Source: a virus
Reading direction: 5' to 3' (one strand)
Length of the DNA: 43,210 nucleotides
Virus record (IMG/VR): IMGVR_UViG_3300040801_005051
Coordinates: 1 to 43,210 of that record
This document shows positions 7,806 through 16,253 of this stretch, in pieces; the first letter of the stretch is position 1, and every line of letters begins with the position of its first letter. The notes under the pieces were generated by a model that made no database searches, was not told where the DNA came from, and saw only the letters and a list, made by a program, of their open reading frames with translations. A program made the translations under genes and the position numbers.

Positions 7806-10800
7806 TCACGTCCGCTCGTTCAGGTCCGGGAGTGACTTCACGATCTTCATCGTTTCGAGGCTGACGCGGATGAGGCGGGGGATGAGGTCGAGGATGTAGC
7901 GGGGGTCGTCGTGCTCTTTGCACCAGTCGTTGGGGTCGTTCTTGATGCCGCTCCCGTTCTTTTTATTGTCGACGGTGACTTTGTAGCGGTCCATGATCCA
8001 CTCGATGGCCGGCTTGCCGTTGACGACGTAGTCGTATGCTTCGAGCGGGATGTTGGTCAGGGTGATGTGGGCGTTGTAGACGATCTTCGTTTTGTCGTAC
8101 TTGAGCCCCTCGGCCTTCTGCTCTTTGGTGGGGCGACCGAAGGCCATCTTCTTGACCTTGAACTTCTCGAAGGTGTCCATGGTCATCGGGCCGGTGTCGT
8201 GTTCGATGACTTCGGGCCAGGGGTCGACGGTTTCGTAGTTGAGGTGCAAATCGGCGAGGTCGCGGCCGCCCCCGGAAAACTTCCAGAAGTCCTCGGCGGT
8301 GCCGGTGAGCGGGATGCGGGGGAGCATCTTCTTGAGGTCGGCCGCGAAGCGCGTCCGGTACTCGGGACTGTGCAGGATGCCGTAGACGTAATAGAAGATG
8401 TCTTCTTTCTCGACTTCCTTGCCCTTACCCTTCCGGGGGTAAGCGTCGCGGAACGTTTTGAGCATCCCATCGGTGATCGCGTCCCGACGGCGGTAGCCGT
8501 CGATGACTTCGCCATCCCCGGAAGTATCAAAGCCGAGCTTGCCGTCGTCCTCGGCCTTTTCGTAGAGGTAAAGGGGGAAGCATTGACCTGTGTCAAGCAT
8601 GTGATAGTTCGGAATGCAATCGAGAGCGAGAGCCGACCAATCCTTTCCTGCTCCACCGCCTGTCACAAATATCCCGATGTTTGGTAATCGTCCTTCAGGA
8701 AATACACTTGGAATCTGGTAAACAAATTCGTTTAAAGTCCTATCAAAGTAAATGCACTGCTTGGCGTAGGGACGGTAACCGCCCACAACTATCCCGTCTT
8801 TGCGCAGTTTTACTTTCTTACCAGATGCCACGTCATTCTTGAGTGCACGTGACCACGAGATTCGCTTCGGATCAGTATTGATCGTGTCAGACACTACAGG
8901 ATCGCGCTCCGCTCGCTTCAAACCCGCTACCGCTTCAAGTACGCGCGGTTGATCTTCGTTGTATGCGTCAATCATTCTCCGCATACTTTTTTCTACGGCC
9001 TGGCGTCCGAAGCTGTAGCACCACTTGTCCCGACTGGTTAGCACGCCCTGCGTGTAGTTCTCAAAGAATCGCAAGCCCTTCTCGCTGTCCTTATCGCCTA
9101 GCGGGATGAACTCATCAAAAGCCGGGTCGCGCTGGTTGATCCAGTCGTGTTCGGGGTTGGGTTTGATTGTGGTCCACTTCTTCACCTTGGCGATGCCACC
9201 GATGCTGGCGAAGCTGCGGATGATGCGGAGCTTCTCTTCACGTTTGAGGTAGTCGCCGATGTCGTAGTAGTGGAGCTTGGGCTTGCCTTTGTGAGAGGGA
9301 TTCTTGACAAGTAACGTGATGGCGATGGTATTGCGGCTCCCAGAACCGAAAATCTTTCCTCCTTCCTGACGTGATAGTTCCCCGGATGTACGTTGATTTC
9401 CGCGGAGGTTGAAGACGTAGAGCGAGGTAAACTCTTCGGAGAGGCTACCTCGCAAACCGTCCATATTGTTTGCGTCAATGAACGATCCATTGGTGACGAA
9501 TCCAACGATACCACGATCTTTTATCCGGTCACCAGCCCATCGGATGGCGCGAGTTTCGCTCGCATAGAGATTCTTTTTGAGCTTCGCTTTTGAGGCTTTT
9601 GCGTACGTTTCACGGATGCGCTGGTCGAGCGCAGTATATTCCAAACCCTTATTGTTGTCGTTCTCACTCTGCTGTTGAGCTGAATACGGCGGATTCGCAA
9701 TCACCACACGGATAGGGCTTTGTTGCTGGCGTTTGGCGCGTTTACTGTTTTCGGGGAATGTGCCTTCGATCTGGCCTTGCCTGGCTTCGTAGAGTTGGAA
9801 GGTGTCGGTGAGGACGATCCCATCAAACGGCTCATACTTCGCGGGCTTCGATTTGCCTTCACTTCCGGGGGCGGATGACATGAGGCCGTGATAGGTTTCT
9901 TCGATGTTGATCGCGGCGATGTAGTAGGCGAGCAGGACGATCTCGTTCGCGTGCAGCTCCCCCCGGAATTTGCGGGGCAGGTCTTTGCGGTCAATCAAGC
10001 CGGATTGGAGCACGCGGACAATAAACGTGCCGGTGCCGGTGAAGGGGTCGATGATGTGGACGTCTTTATCGCCGAGCGCGGAGTCGAACTCGCTCTTGAG
10101 GATGTCCTGTACGCTGTGGATGATGAAGTCGACGACTTCGGTGGGTGTGTAGACGATGCCGAGGCGTTCGGCCATCTTGGGGAAGGCGTTTTTGAAGAAT
10201 TCGTCGTAGAGCTCGATGATGACGCGCTGGCGGGCCTCGGCGTTGTCGAGCCCGGCGGCGCGGTCGCGAACGGAGGCGTAGAACTTTTCGAGCGTCTCGG
10301 CCTCTTTGCTGACGGATTGCTCGTCGAGCTTGTCGAGCATGCCTTGCATGGCTTGGGAGACCGGGTTGTGCTCGGTGAAGGCGTAGCCGGCGAAGAGGGC
10401 GTCGAAGACGGGCCGGGTGATGAGGTGTTGGGCGAGCATCTCGACGGCTTCGTCGGCAGTGACAGCGGGGTTCAGGCTGTCCTGCAGGCTGGCGAGAAAT
10501 TGCGCGAAGTCGTCGGCGTAGGGGGCGTCTTTGTCCTTGACGAGGGCTTTGATGCGGGTGATGTGCTTTTCGGCGATGCGGGCGATGTCGTTGGCCCACG
10601 TGGCCCAATAGGCGCGGTCGCCGACCTTCTTGACCATCTTGGCGTAGATGGCGTCTTTCCACTCGTCGAGCTGGGGGAAGGCGAACGCGCCTTGAATTTC
10701 GCGGGTCTTGGGTTTGGAGTCGCCGTCTGAGCTAGTGGACTCGCTGTCGCGTTGCTGGCCGATGGGGCCTGCGCCGATGACCTGGATGTTGTCGGGGCGT

Positions 10801-12761
10801 TGCTTGTTGAGTTCGATCTGGTTGACGGTGGCGTTGAAGCGGTCGTCGTGGGCGCGGAGGGCCTGGAGGACCTGCCAGACGACCTTGTATTTCTCGTTGT
10901 CCTTGAGGGCGTCCTCGGGGGTCTTGTTGGCGGGGATGCCGATGGGCAGGATGATGTAGCCGAACCGCTTATCGGGGGCGAGGCGCATGACGCGACCGAC
11001 GGACTGGACGACATCGATCTGTGAGTTTCGGGGGTTGAGAAACATGATCGCGTCGAGGGCGGGGACGTCAACGCCTTCGGAGAGGCAGCGGGCGTTGGAG
11101 AGGATTCTGGCTCCGCCGGAATGTTCTTCTTTCAACCACTCCAAAAGGGCATTGCGCCGGAGGGCGTCAAACGATCCATCCACGTGGTCGGTTTCGACGT
11201 CGAGGACGTCAAGGTCAGGGTGGTCGTCTTTGTAGGCCTCGACAATATCGTGGAACTGTTGGACGAAGCGTTTGGAGTCTTTGATGGTGCGGGAGAAGGC
11301 GACGGCCCGGCGCATTGGTTGGAGGTCGCCTTGGAGCTCGGGGGTTTGGCGGAGTGCTTCGAAGCGTTTTTCGAGGCCGTTCCAGCAGCCGGTGATGCGG
11401 GTAGCGTCGTCGAGGTTGAGTTCGCTCTTGCTAGCGAGTTGTTTTTGGAAGGTTTTGGCGACGTAGGACTCATCGACGGCAAGGACGAGGACCTTGTAGT
11501 CGGTGAGCAAGCCTTTGGAGACGGCGACACCAAAGCCGAGGCGATGGAGTTCTTCGCCGAAGACGGCGGGGTCGTCCATGGAGGCGATTTCGGCGGCGGC
11601 GTCGTTGGCTTTGGACTTGGCGTCTTCGCCGTAGATGCGGGGGGTGGCGGTCATGTAGAGCCGCTTGGCGGCCTTGATGAAGCCAGCGTCGTGGACCTTG
11701 ACGAAGTGGGATTCGTCTTGCCCGACGAGGGTGACGCCGGTGGTGCGGTGGGCTTCGTCGCAGATGACGAGGTCGAAGTCGGGCAGGCCGGCTTTCTGAG
11801 CTTTGTGGACGGCTTCGATGGAGTGGTAGGTGGAGAAGACGACGGTGAGTTTTTTCGTGCTGCCGGGGTCTTTGTCCTTGGCGGCGTAGGCGGCGAGGCT
11901 GTTGTATTGGGCGGTGAGTTGTCTGGCGTTGGTGGTGGCGGGGAAGGCGAGATCGTGGACGGTGATGTCCTCGGTGTCGTCCTTGGCTTTTCTGCGGCTG
12001 GTGCCGATGCTGACGTCGGAGCAGACGGCTAGGGCGCGGATGCCGTGGGTGGCCTGGGCGGTCCACTCGCGGAGGGTCTGGGCGAGGAGCGAGAGGGAGG
12101 GGACGAGGAAGAGGACGGTTCCCCCTTGGGCTTGCTTCTCAGCGATCTTGAGGGCGGTGAAGGTCTTGCCGGTGCCGCAGGCCATGATGAGCTTGCCGCG
12201 GTCGGCGGACTTGAAGCCGTTGATGACGTCGGCGATGGCTTCTTGCTGGTGTAGGCGGGGCTTGTGCTTGGCGAGTCGCTTGAGGGCTTGGGGGCGTTTG
12301 GCGTCGAAGACTGACCAGTCGATGGGGCTGGCTTCGATGTCATGGACGCTGAGTCGGGTTACGGGCTTGGTCTGGTGGTTGAGTGCGTCGTCGGCGTTCT
12401 TGCCCCACTTGTCGGTCGTGGAGATGATGATGCCGGAAGAGAATTGCTTGCGGCCCATGGCCGTGAAGAAAGAGTCGATGTCGCCTTTGGAGAGAGTGTG
12501 TTCGGGGAGGTAGAACTTGCACTGGATGGCGACGTGTTCGCCGGTGGCGCGGTCGCGGGCGACGAGGTCGATGCCGACGTCGCCGACCTTGCCCTTGTCG
12601 GGCCAGTCGTTCCACATCCAGATTTTGTCGAAGCGGTCGGCGTAGGTGGGGTCGAGTTCGAAGTAGCGGACCATCAGCCGCTCGAAGCGGTCGCCGAGGT
12701 CACGGTTGTTGCGGGCGTCGTCCCGGAATTGGGCGAGGATGTCTTGCAGATTCTTGGGCAT
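7806..12761 (-). CDS. Type ISP restriction-modification enzyme (nuclease-helicase-methyltransferase-TRD)
   Basis: A 1,651-residue single-chain enzyme in the order known for LlaGI/LlaBIII. Residues 50-115 are an Mrr-like nuclease with D65 (GIDLVA) and Q80/K82 (IQCKF). Residues about 165-640 are an SF2 helicase with Walker A ACGTGKTF (194-201), DEAH 335-338 and MTATPR. Residues about 860-1,100 are a gamma-type adenine methyltransferase with motif I FTGTGTF (907-913) and NPPY (1023-1026). The rest holds the target-recognition region. It would methylate host DNA and translocate along and cut unmodified DNA. It starts 3 bp after the HTH gene stop. The reading frame is intact, and base composition is somewhat less GC-rich than the prophage. 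Confidence 0.92.
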   Translation of the reverse strand: MPKNLQDILAQFRDDARNNRDLGDRFERLMVRYFELDPTYADRFDKIWMWNDWPDKGKVGDVGIDLVARDRATGEHVAIQCKFYLPEHTLSKGDIDSFFTAMGRKQFSSGIIISTTDKWGKNADDALNHQTKPVTRLSVHDIEASPIDWSVFDAKRPQALKRLAKHKPRLHQQEAIADVINGFKSADRGKLIMACGTGKTFTALKIAEKQAQGGTVLFLVPSLSLLAQTLREWTAQATHGIRALAVCSDVSIGTSRRKAKDDTEDITVHDLAFPATTNARQLTAQYNSLAAYAAKDKDPGSTKKLTVVFSTYHSIEAVHKAQKAGLPDFDLVICDEAHRTTGVTLVGQDESHFVKVHDAGFIKAAKRLYMTATPRIYGEDAKSKANDAAAEIASMDDPAVFGEELHRLGFGVAVSKGLLTDYKVLVLAVDESYVAKTFQKQLASKSELNLDDATRITGCWNGLEKRFEALRQTPELQGDLQPMRRAVAFSRTIKDSKRFVQQFHDIVEAYKDDHPDLDVLDVETDHVDGSFDALRRNALLEWLKEEHSGGARILSNARCLSEGVDVPALDAIMFLNPRNSQIDVVQSVGRVMRLAPDKRFGYIILPIGIPANKTPEDALKDNEKYKVVWQVLQALRAHDDRFNATVNQIELNKQRPDNIQVIGAGPIGQQRDSESTSSDGDSKPKTREIQGAFAFPQLDEWKDAIYAKMVKKVGDRAYWATWANDIARIAEKHITRIKALVKDKDAPYADDFAQFLASLQDSLNPAVTADEAVEMLAQHLITRPVFDALFAGYAFTEHNPVSQAMQGMLDKLDEQSVSKEAETLEKFYASVRDRAAGLDNAEARQRVIIELYDEFFKNAFPKMAERLGIVYTPTEVVDFIIHSVQDILKSEFDSALGDKDVHIIDPFTGTGTFIVRVLQSGLIDRKDLPRKFRGELHANEIVLLAYYIAAINIEETYHGLMSSAPGSEGKSKPAKYEPFDGIVLTDTFQLYEARQGQIEGTFPENSKRAKRQQQSPIRVVIANPPYSAQQQSENDNNKGLEYTALDQRIRETYAKASKAKLKKNLYASETRAIRWAGDRIKDRGIVGFVTNGSFIDANNMDGLRGSLSEEFTSLYVFNLRGNQRTSGELSRQEGGKIFGSGSRNTIAITLLVKNPSHKGKPKLHYYDIGDYLKREEKLRIIRSFASIGGIAKVKKWTTIKPNPEHDWINQRDPAFDEFIPLGDKDSEKGLRFFENYTQGVLTSRDKWCYSFGRQAVEKSMRRMIDAYNEDQPRVLEAVAGLKRAERDPVVSDTINTDPKRISWSRALKNDVASGKKVKLRKDGIVVGGYRPYAKQCIYFDRTLNEFVYQIPSVFPEGRLPNIGIFVTGGGAGKDWSALALDCIPNYHMLDTGQCFPLYLYEKAEDDGKLGFDTSGDGEVIDGYRRRDAITDGMLKTFRDAYPRKGKGKEVEKEDIFYYVYGILHSPEYRTRFAADLKKMLPRIPLTGTAEDFWKFSGGGRDLADLHLNYETVDPWPEVIEHDTGPMTMDTFEKFKVKKMAFGRPTKEQKAEGLKYDKTKIVYNAHITLTNIPLEAYDYVVNGKPAIEWIMDRYKVTVDNKKNGSGIKNDPNDWCKEHDDPRYILDLIPRLIRVSLETMKIVKSLPDLNERT

Positions 12762-12764
12762 GCG

Positions 12765-12959
12765 TCAGGTCCTTTCAGTTCGTTCGCCTGCCTTCAACCA
12801 CGTGTCGATGACGTCACGGTGGAACCGCCAGTGTCGGCCGACCTTCTGCCCGGGGATTTTCCCCGCCTGGCAGAGCTTGTAGACCGATGACTTGCTCAGC
12901 TTGAGGTACTCAGCGAGGTCGTCGATGGTCATGACCGGGTCCGGCTGCTTCTTGGGCAT
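12765..12959 (-). CDS. Excisionase-family helix-turn-helix protein
   Basis: A 64-residue protein of the MerR-like/excisionase HTH_17 type. TIDDLAEYLKLSKSSVYKLCQAG forms the helix-turn-helix, and the KIPGQKVGRHWRFHRDVIDTWL segment is the characteristic wing. An AGGA element lies about 7 nt before the ATG. It sits 3 bp from the type ISP gene behind a strong promoter, so it probably acts as a controller for the restriction operon; a role in excision of the element is the alternative. Binding site and sign of regulation are inference. Confidence 0.85.
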   Translation of the reverse strand: MPKKQPDPVMTIDDLAEYLKLSKSSVYKLCQAGKIPGQKVGRHWRFHRDVIDTWLKAGERTERT

Positions 12960-13024
12960 CGGAAAATCCTGCCCGGGAGAGATGGGAAAGCGACGAGCCC
13001 CCCGTCGGCTCCGGTGGCCTGAAC

Positions 13025-13053
13025 ATTTGATCGCTGTTGGCCGTTATTGTCAA
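13025..13053 (-). promoter_or_regulatory. Sigma70-type promoter for HTH - type ISP - ABC-3C operon
   Basis: On the minus strand, TTGACA (13048-13053) is followed by a 17-bp spacer and TCAAAT (13025-13030), a 4/6 match to the -10 box. It is 65 bp upstream of the HTH ATG and is the only good promoter seen before the whole restriction and ABC-3C gene row. Confidence 0.6.
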
Positions 13054-13073
13054 ACCACCCGATGCCAGCGGGA

Positions 13074-13089
13074 TGACACAAATATGTCA
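13074..13089. promoter_or_regulatory. Short dyad, possible operator
   Basis: TGACA-6 nt-TGTCA forms a small inverted repeat about 20 bp upstream of the -35 box at 13048-13053. The position suits a binding site for the neighbouring HTH protein or another regulator. With five-base arms it could be chance. Confidence 0.35.
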
Positions 13090-13100
13090 GCAGTCATAGA

Positions 13101-13134
13101 AAACCCCCGCGGCACACGAGGCACCGCGAGGGCT
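13101..13134 (-). terminator. Intrinsic terminator of the prophage late operon
   Basis: A GC-rich stem (CCCTCGCGG pairing with CCGCGGGGG, one mismatch, loop about 11 nt) is followed on the minus strand by GTTTTCT. It lies about 145 bp downstream of the last virion gene (stop at 13278) and just upstream of the defence promoter. The rest of the 318-bp gap 12,960-13,277 shows no ORF. Confidence 0.6.
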
Positions 13135-13277
13135 TCCGGGGGCAATGGGAGATGCAGGAGCCTATCGTGCGGAACCCACATTCGGCCACCAGCCGAACGT
13201 GCAGTCCTCGGCCAGGTCACGGGCCCTTTCCTCAGAACACAGCCGCAGGTGCCCGATTACCGCAGCAGCGAAACGCA

Positions 13278-14636
13278 TCACACCTTGATCGCCCCGCGTC
13301 CGGCCCCGCCGTCATCGAGCATGGCGAGCGTGTTGCGGTCGAGCCTGCCGTTGGTCGTGCCGTAGCTGGTGGTCTCGGGCGAGGGCAGGCCGGTCGCGTG
13401 CGTCCAGCGGACGGTGCCCGCGAGGTGATCGATGCGGGAGAGATCGACCTCCTGCCTTGACGGGTTGTGGGTGAAGGCGAAAAGGCTGTTGGCGTTGCCG
13501 TCGCGGCAGATGGCTTTGAGGGTGCGGTTGTCGCCGAAGAGGTCGAACATGCGGACCGACCAGAGGGTGTCGCGGGGGTTGGTGACGCCGTTGGACCAGC
13601 CGAACGGCGCGTACTCGGCGATCACGGTGTCTTGCTCGTGACCTTGGGCGTAGTAGCCGTTGGACGCCCAGCCGGCGACGATGAGGTTGAGCACGTCGGT
13701 AGGGTTGCGGAGCACGCAGCCGATCGAGTGGGGGACGATCCGCGAGACGGTGCGGTCTTCCTGGATCTGCAGCGGATACCAGCCGGTGCCGGCCCGAGCG
13801 AACCAGCCGGCCTCGAAGCCGCCGGGCAGGACGACCGGGGCCGAGTTGTAGTCGGCCCCGGGGATTAGGCTGATCCGCGGGTTGCCGCGATAGTAGATCG
13901 TGCGTCGCTCGGAGCTTGGCACGTACGTGTCGCGGTAGTCGCTTGGCAGGCCGCCCAACTCGACGAGGTACTGGCCGGTGTGATTGGGGTTGTAGGCCTG
14001 CATCGATATGAGCATGGCGCAGAGTTTGCCGCCGTGGTGGTAGGCGTTCCGCGGGGTCATGATGTAGCTGGTCTGCTCGAGGTCGAGGTAGGTCCCGGTC
14101 TGCAGCTGGACCGAATCGATCAGCGTGAAATCGTGGGTGAGCTGGGTGTAGGCGAAGCGGCGGTCGCGGCGACCCTCGCCGAGGAAGACGCCGTGACTGT
14201 TGACGGTGATGCACTGGTCGCCGCAGTAGATGTCGTAGACGCCTTGTTGCGAGGACGGGTTGCCGCTGTGCAGGTCGGCGAAGTAGCTGGGGATGGTGGT
14301 CATGGGGACCGACAGCTCCTCGGTCGCGGTGGACAGCCGATACCTCTTGAAGCAGCTTTCGCCCCCGCTACTTCCGGGGGCGGAACTTCCGGGGTCGTAC
14401 CACCAGACGCGGTCGTCCCAGACGTCCAAGGCCTCGACGCCGGTGAGCGTGCCGATGGGCCACTGCGTGACGGTCGGGGGCGTGGTCGATTCGTCGATGC
14501 GGAAGTGGTAGAGGCTCCGCTGGTACGAGAACACCAGATCGACGGGGGTGGGGTCGCAGGGGCACTCGTCGGCGACGCAGATGACGCCCTGATCGTTGAG
14601 CACGATGCCCCCGGAAGTTCCGGTCCAGGCGGTCAT
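13278..14636 (-). CDS. Virion-associated protein of unknown function (distal tail region)
   Basis: A 452-residue protein I cannot assign. It is beta-rich, with repeated WxYD/PG-type segments, several cysteines (ADECPCDPTP, IYCGDQC) and no membrane segment or signal peptide. Segments such as VEALDVWDDRVWWYDPG look like propeller-style blades. It is the last gene of the late operon, after the tape measure and two other structural-looking proteins, which points to a tail-tip or receptor-interacting part. The ATG shares one base with the upstream TGA. Confidence 0.6.
   Translation of the reverse strand: MTAWTGTSGGIVLNDQGVICVADECPCDPTPVDLVFSYQRSLYHFRIDESTTPPTVTQWPIGTLTGVEALDVWDDRVWWYDPGSSAPGSSGGESCFKRYRLSTATEELSVPMTTIPSYFADLHSGNPSSQQGVYDIYCGDQCITVNSHGVFLGEGRRDRRFAYTQLTHDFTLIDSVQLQTGTYLDLEQTSYIMTPRNAYHHGGKLCAMLISMQAYNPNHTGQYLVELGGLPSDYRDTYVPSSERRTIYYRGNPRISLIPGADYNSAPVVLPGGFEAGWFARAGTGWYPLQIQEDRTVSRIVPHSIGCVLRNPTDVLNLIVAGWASNGYYAQGHEQDTVIAEYAPFGWSNGVTNPRDTLWSVRMFDLFGDNRTLKAICRDGNANSLFAFTHNPSRQEVDLSRIDHLAGTVRWTHATGLPSPETTSYGTTNGRLDRNTLAMLDDGGAGRGAIKV
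14370..14396. repeat. Two neighbouring copies of the dispersed CTTCCGGGG motif
   Basis: ACTTCCGGGGGCGG (14370-14383) and ACTTCCGGGGTC (14385-14396) lie side by side inside a virion gene. They belong to a motif of which nine exact CTTCCGGGGG copies were found across the window, in both strands and several reading frames. The other exact copies are at 8430, 9862, 13133, 14608, 17142, 20664, 21068 and 37277 (left ends). Confidence 0.7.
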
Positions 14637-15445
14637 CAGGCACCCTCCGTCGCCTGACAGGCGTTGGCGTTGGGGACCTCGTTGATCCAGTAGATGGCCG
14701 GAGCGCCGTCCGGTTGCGGGACAGCTAGGCCGGCGGTCGCGGCGAGGTACTGACCGCGTGGCATGCGTCGCCAGGCGTGGGGGCTGGCGAGCGGGTCCAC
14801 GGCCGTGGCGAGCTCGTTGCCGGCGAGGTCACGGACGGTGTAGGTGAACGAGCATTGGTTGTCCTTGTCGCCGGGCAAACCGCCGGTCTGCGTGAGCTGG
14901 ACCGGGACAAGGGAGTCGGCTTCGCCGAAGCGGACGAGGGCGAAGACCACGCCGGTGCCGGCTTCCTTCCACAGGATCGACAGAGGCCCCGAGGTCGAAG
15001 ACGCAAGCATCGTCTCGTCGTCGGCCACGTCGGCGTGGGTGTGAGCCTCGTCAGTGACGTCGATCTTGGCTATGCACACGCCGCTGGCGTAGGCCCGGCC
15101 GATTCCCCCGGCGATGATGGGCTCGGCCGTGATGACGATGCGTCCCGTGCCGACGTCCTCGGCCACGGGCATCGCCACAGTGAATCCGGGGGTGGCGGCG
15201 AACGCTTCGGCGTTGTCGCCCGGGTCGATCAGCACCCCCAAGATCGCCGCGGCCGAGAACCGTTCAAGGTCAGCCCCGGAAGTGTTCTTCACGCGGATTG
15301 TTGCCCTGGACATCACCATGGGCGTCACGGACCGCGGCGCACCGAGCCCCTCGTAGTGCGCCCGCGTGGCGTCGATGACGCGGTTCCAGTCCGCGGCCGG
15401 GATCCGCATCGGCTGGCCGGACTGGACGTGACGCAACCCGGCCAT
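14636..15445 (-). CDS. Putative phage structural protein
   Basis: A 269-residue protein of unknown family. The N-terminus (MRIPAADWNRVIDATRAHYEG) resembles the start of small virion proteins encoded near tail-tip genes. The middle (GRIVITAEPIIAGGIGRAYASGVCIAKI) is beta-rich and could form a carbohydrate-binding or fibre-like fold. It lies 2 bp after the 264-residue gene and overlaps the next one by 1 bp, so it belongs to the late operon. Function not recognised. Confidence 0.6.
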   Translation of the reverse strand: MAGLRHVQSGQPMRIPAADWNRVIDATRAHYEGLGAPRSVTPMVMSRATIRVKNTSGADLERFSAAAILGVLIDPGDNAEAFAATPGFTVAMPVAEDVGTGRIVITAEPIIAGGIGRAYASGVCIAKIDVTDEAHTHADVADDETMLASSTSGPLSILWKEAGTGVVFALVRFGEADSLVPVQLTQTGGLPGDKDNQCSFTYTVRDLAGNELATAVDPLASPHAWRRMPRGQYLAATAGLAVPQPDGAPAIYWINEVPNANACQATEGA

Positions 15446-15447
15446 GG

Positions 15448-16242
15448 TCAGATCCCCAGCCCCGCGAAGCTCGCTTGACGGTACACCCGCTCGACGTACG
15501 CGGCGATCGGTTTGCGCACCAGCATCTTGGCCGCCGTGTCCTCAGCCTCCTGGTAACGCACCCACAGGTAGTCCCATCCGGCTTTGGCAATCCCGGTGAT
15601 CGAGCCGATGGTGAGCCCGCTCACATTGGGCGAGCCGGCGAAGGCGTACGTCACTTCCCAGAGGTCGTCTGCCGACGTGCCGCGCCGCGACCCGGCCGCG
15701 CCGAGGAAAAGGCACTCGCCCGGGTCGAGACCGCGGAAGTTGTTGGTGTTGACGCAGCCCGTGAGGCTGAACAGCGTGCCCTTGTAGGCGGTGGTCACCG
15801 TGGACGGGCTGAGCCAGTGCGTCTCGGAGAACGAGTAGACGGGCACGGTGATGTCCACGCCGTCCACGCCGTTCTCAGTCACGCCAATCGCCCCCTCGTA
15901 ATTCGCCGCCGTGCCGCTTGCCGCGTACGACCCCACCGTCTGCAGCGACTGGGTGATGTGTTGCGTGCCGCCGCGGGTCTCGAAGGTGAAGCTCGATTCG
16001 CCGGGTTCGGCGGTCGAGCCGCCGGTTGGCTTGGTGTACCGCACTGCGCCGAGCCAGATGGTCGGGGCGATCTCTTCGACTTCGGCGTCGTCGCGTTTGA
16101 GGCCCTCGTGGGTCAGGGGGGAAGCCGACAAGACCTGCGAGCGTGCCGTGGCGTCGGAGTCGGTGCCGCGGACTATATAGGTCAGCTCTGCCGACTCGTC
16201 GGCGAGCACGCGACCGAATTTTTCTTCCACGACGACGGGCAC
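15448..16242 (-). CDS. Putative tail/virion protein downstream of tape measure
   Basis: A 264-residue beta-rich protein without signal peptide. It starts MPVVVEEKFGRVLADESAELTY and contains many threonine/glycine-rich strands (GGTQHITQSLQTVGSY), typical of virion proteins. Its place directly after the tape measure gene (11 bp gap) corresponds to the distal-tail or baseplate-hub position in siphoviruses. No specific family is recognised. Confidence 0.65.
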   Translation of the reverse strand: MPVVVEEKFGRVLADESAELTYIVRGTDSDATARSQVLSASPLTHEGLKRDDAEVEEIAPTIWLGAVRYTKPTGGSTAEPGESSFTFETRGGTQHITQSLQTVGSYAASGTAANYEGAIGVTENGVDGVDITVPVYSFSETHWLSPSTVTTAYKGTLFSLTGCVNTNNFRGLDPGECLFLGAAGSRRGTSADDLWEVTYAFAGSPNVSGLTIGSITGIAKAGWDYLWVRYQEAEDTAAKMLVRKPIAAYVERVYRQASFAGLGI

Positions 16243-16253
16243 CCCTGAATCCT

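Noticed and set aside
11121-12032. Long plus-strand ORF opposite the type ISP gene
   Set aside because: It is antisense to conserved helicase motifs and is a glycine/valine-rich shadow typical of high-GC DNA.
7806-12761. Type I HsdR or a plain DEAD helicase
   Set aside because: The same chain also contains methyltransferase motifs I and IV (FTGTGTF and NPPY), which fits type ISP instead.
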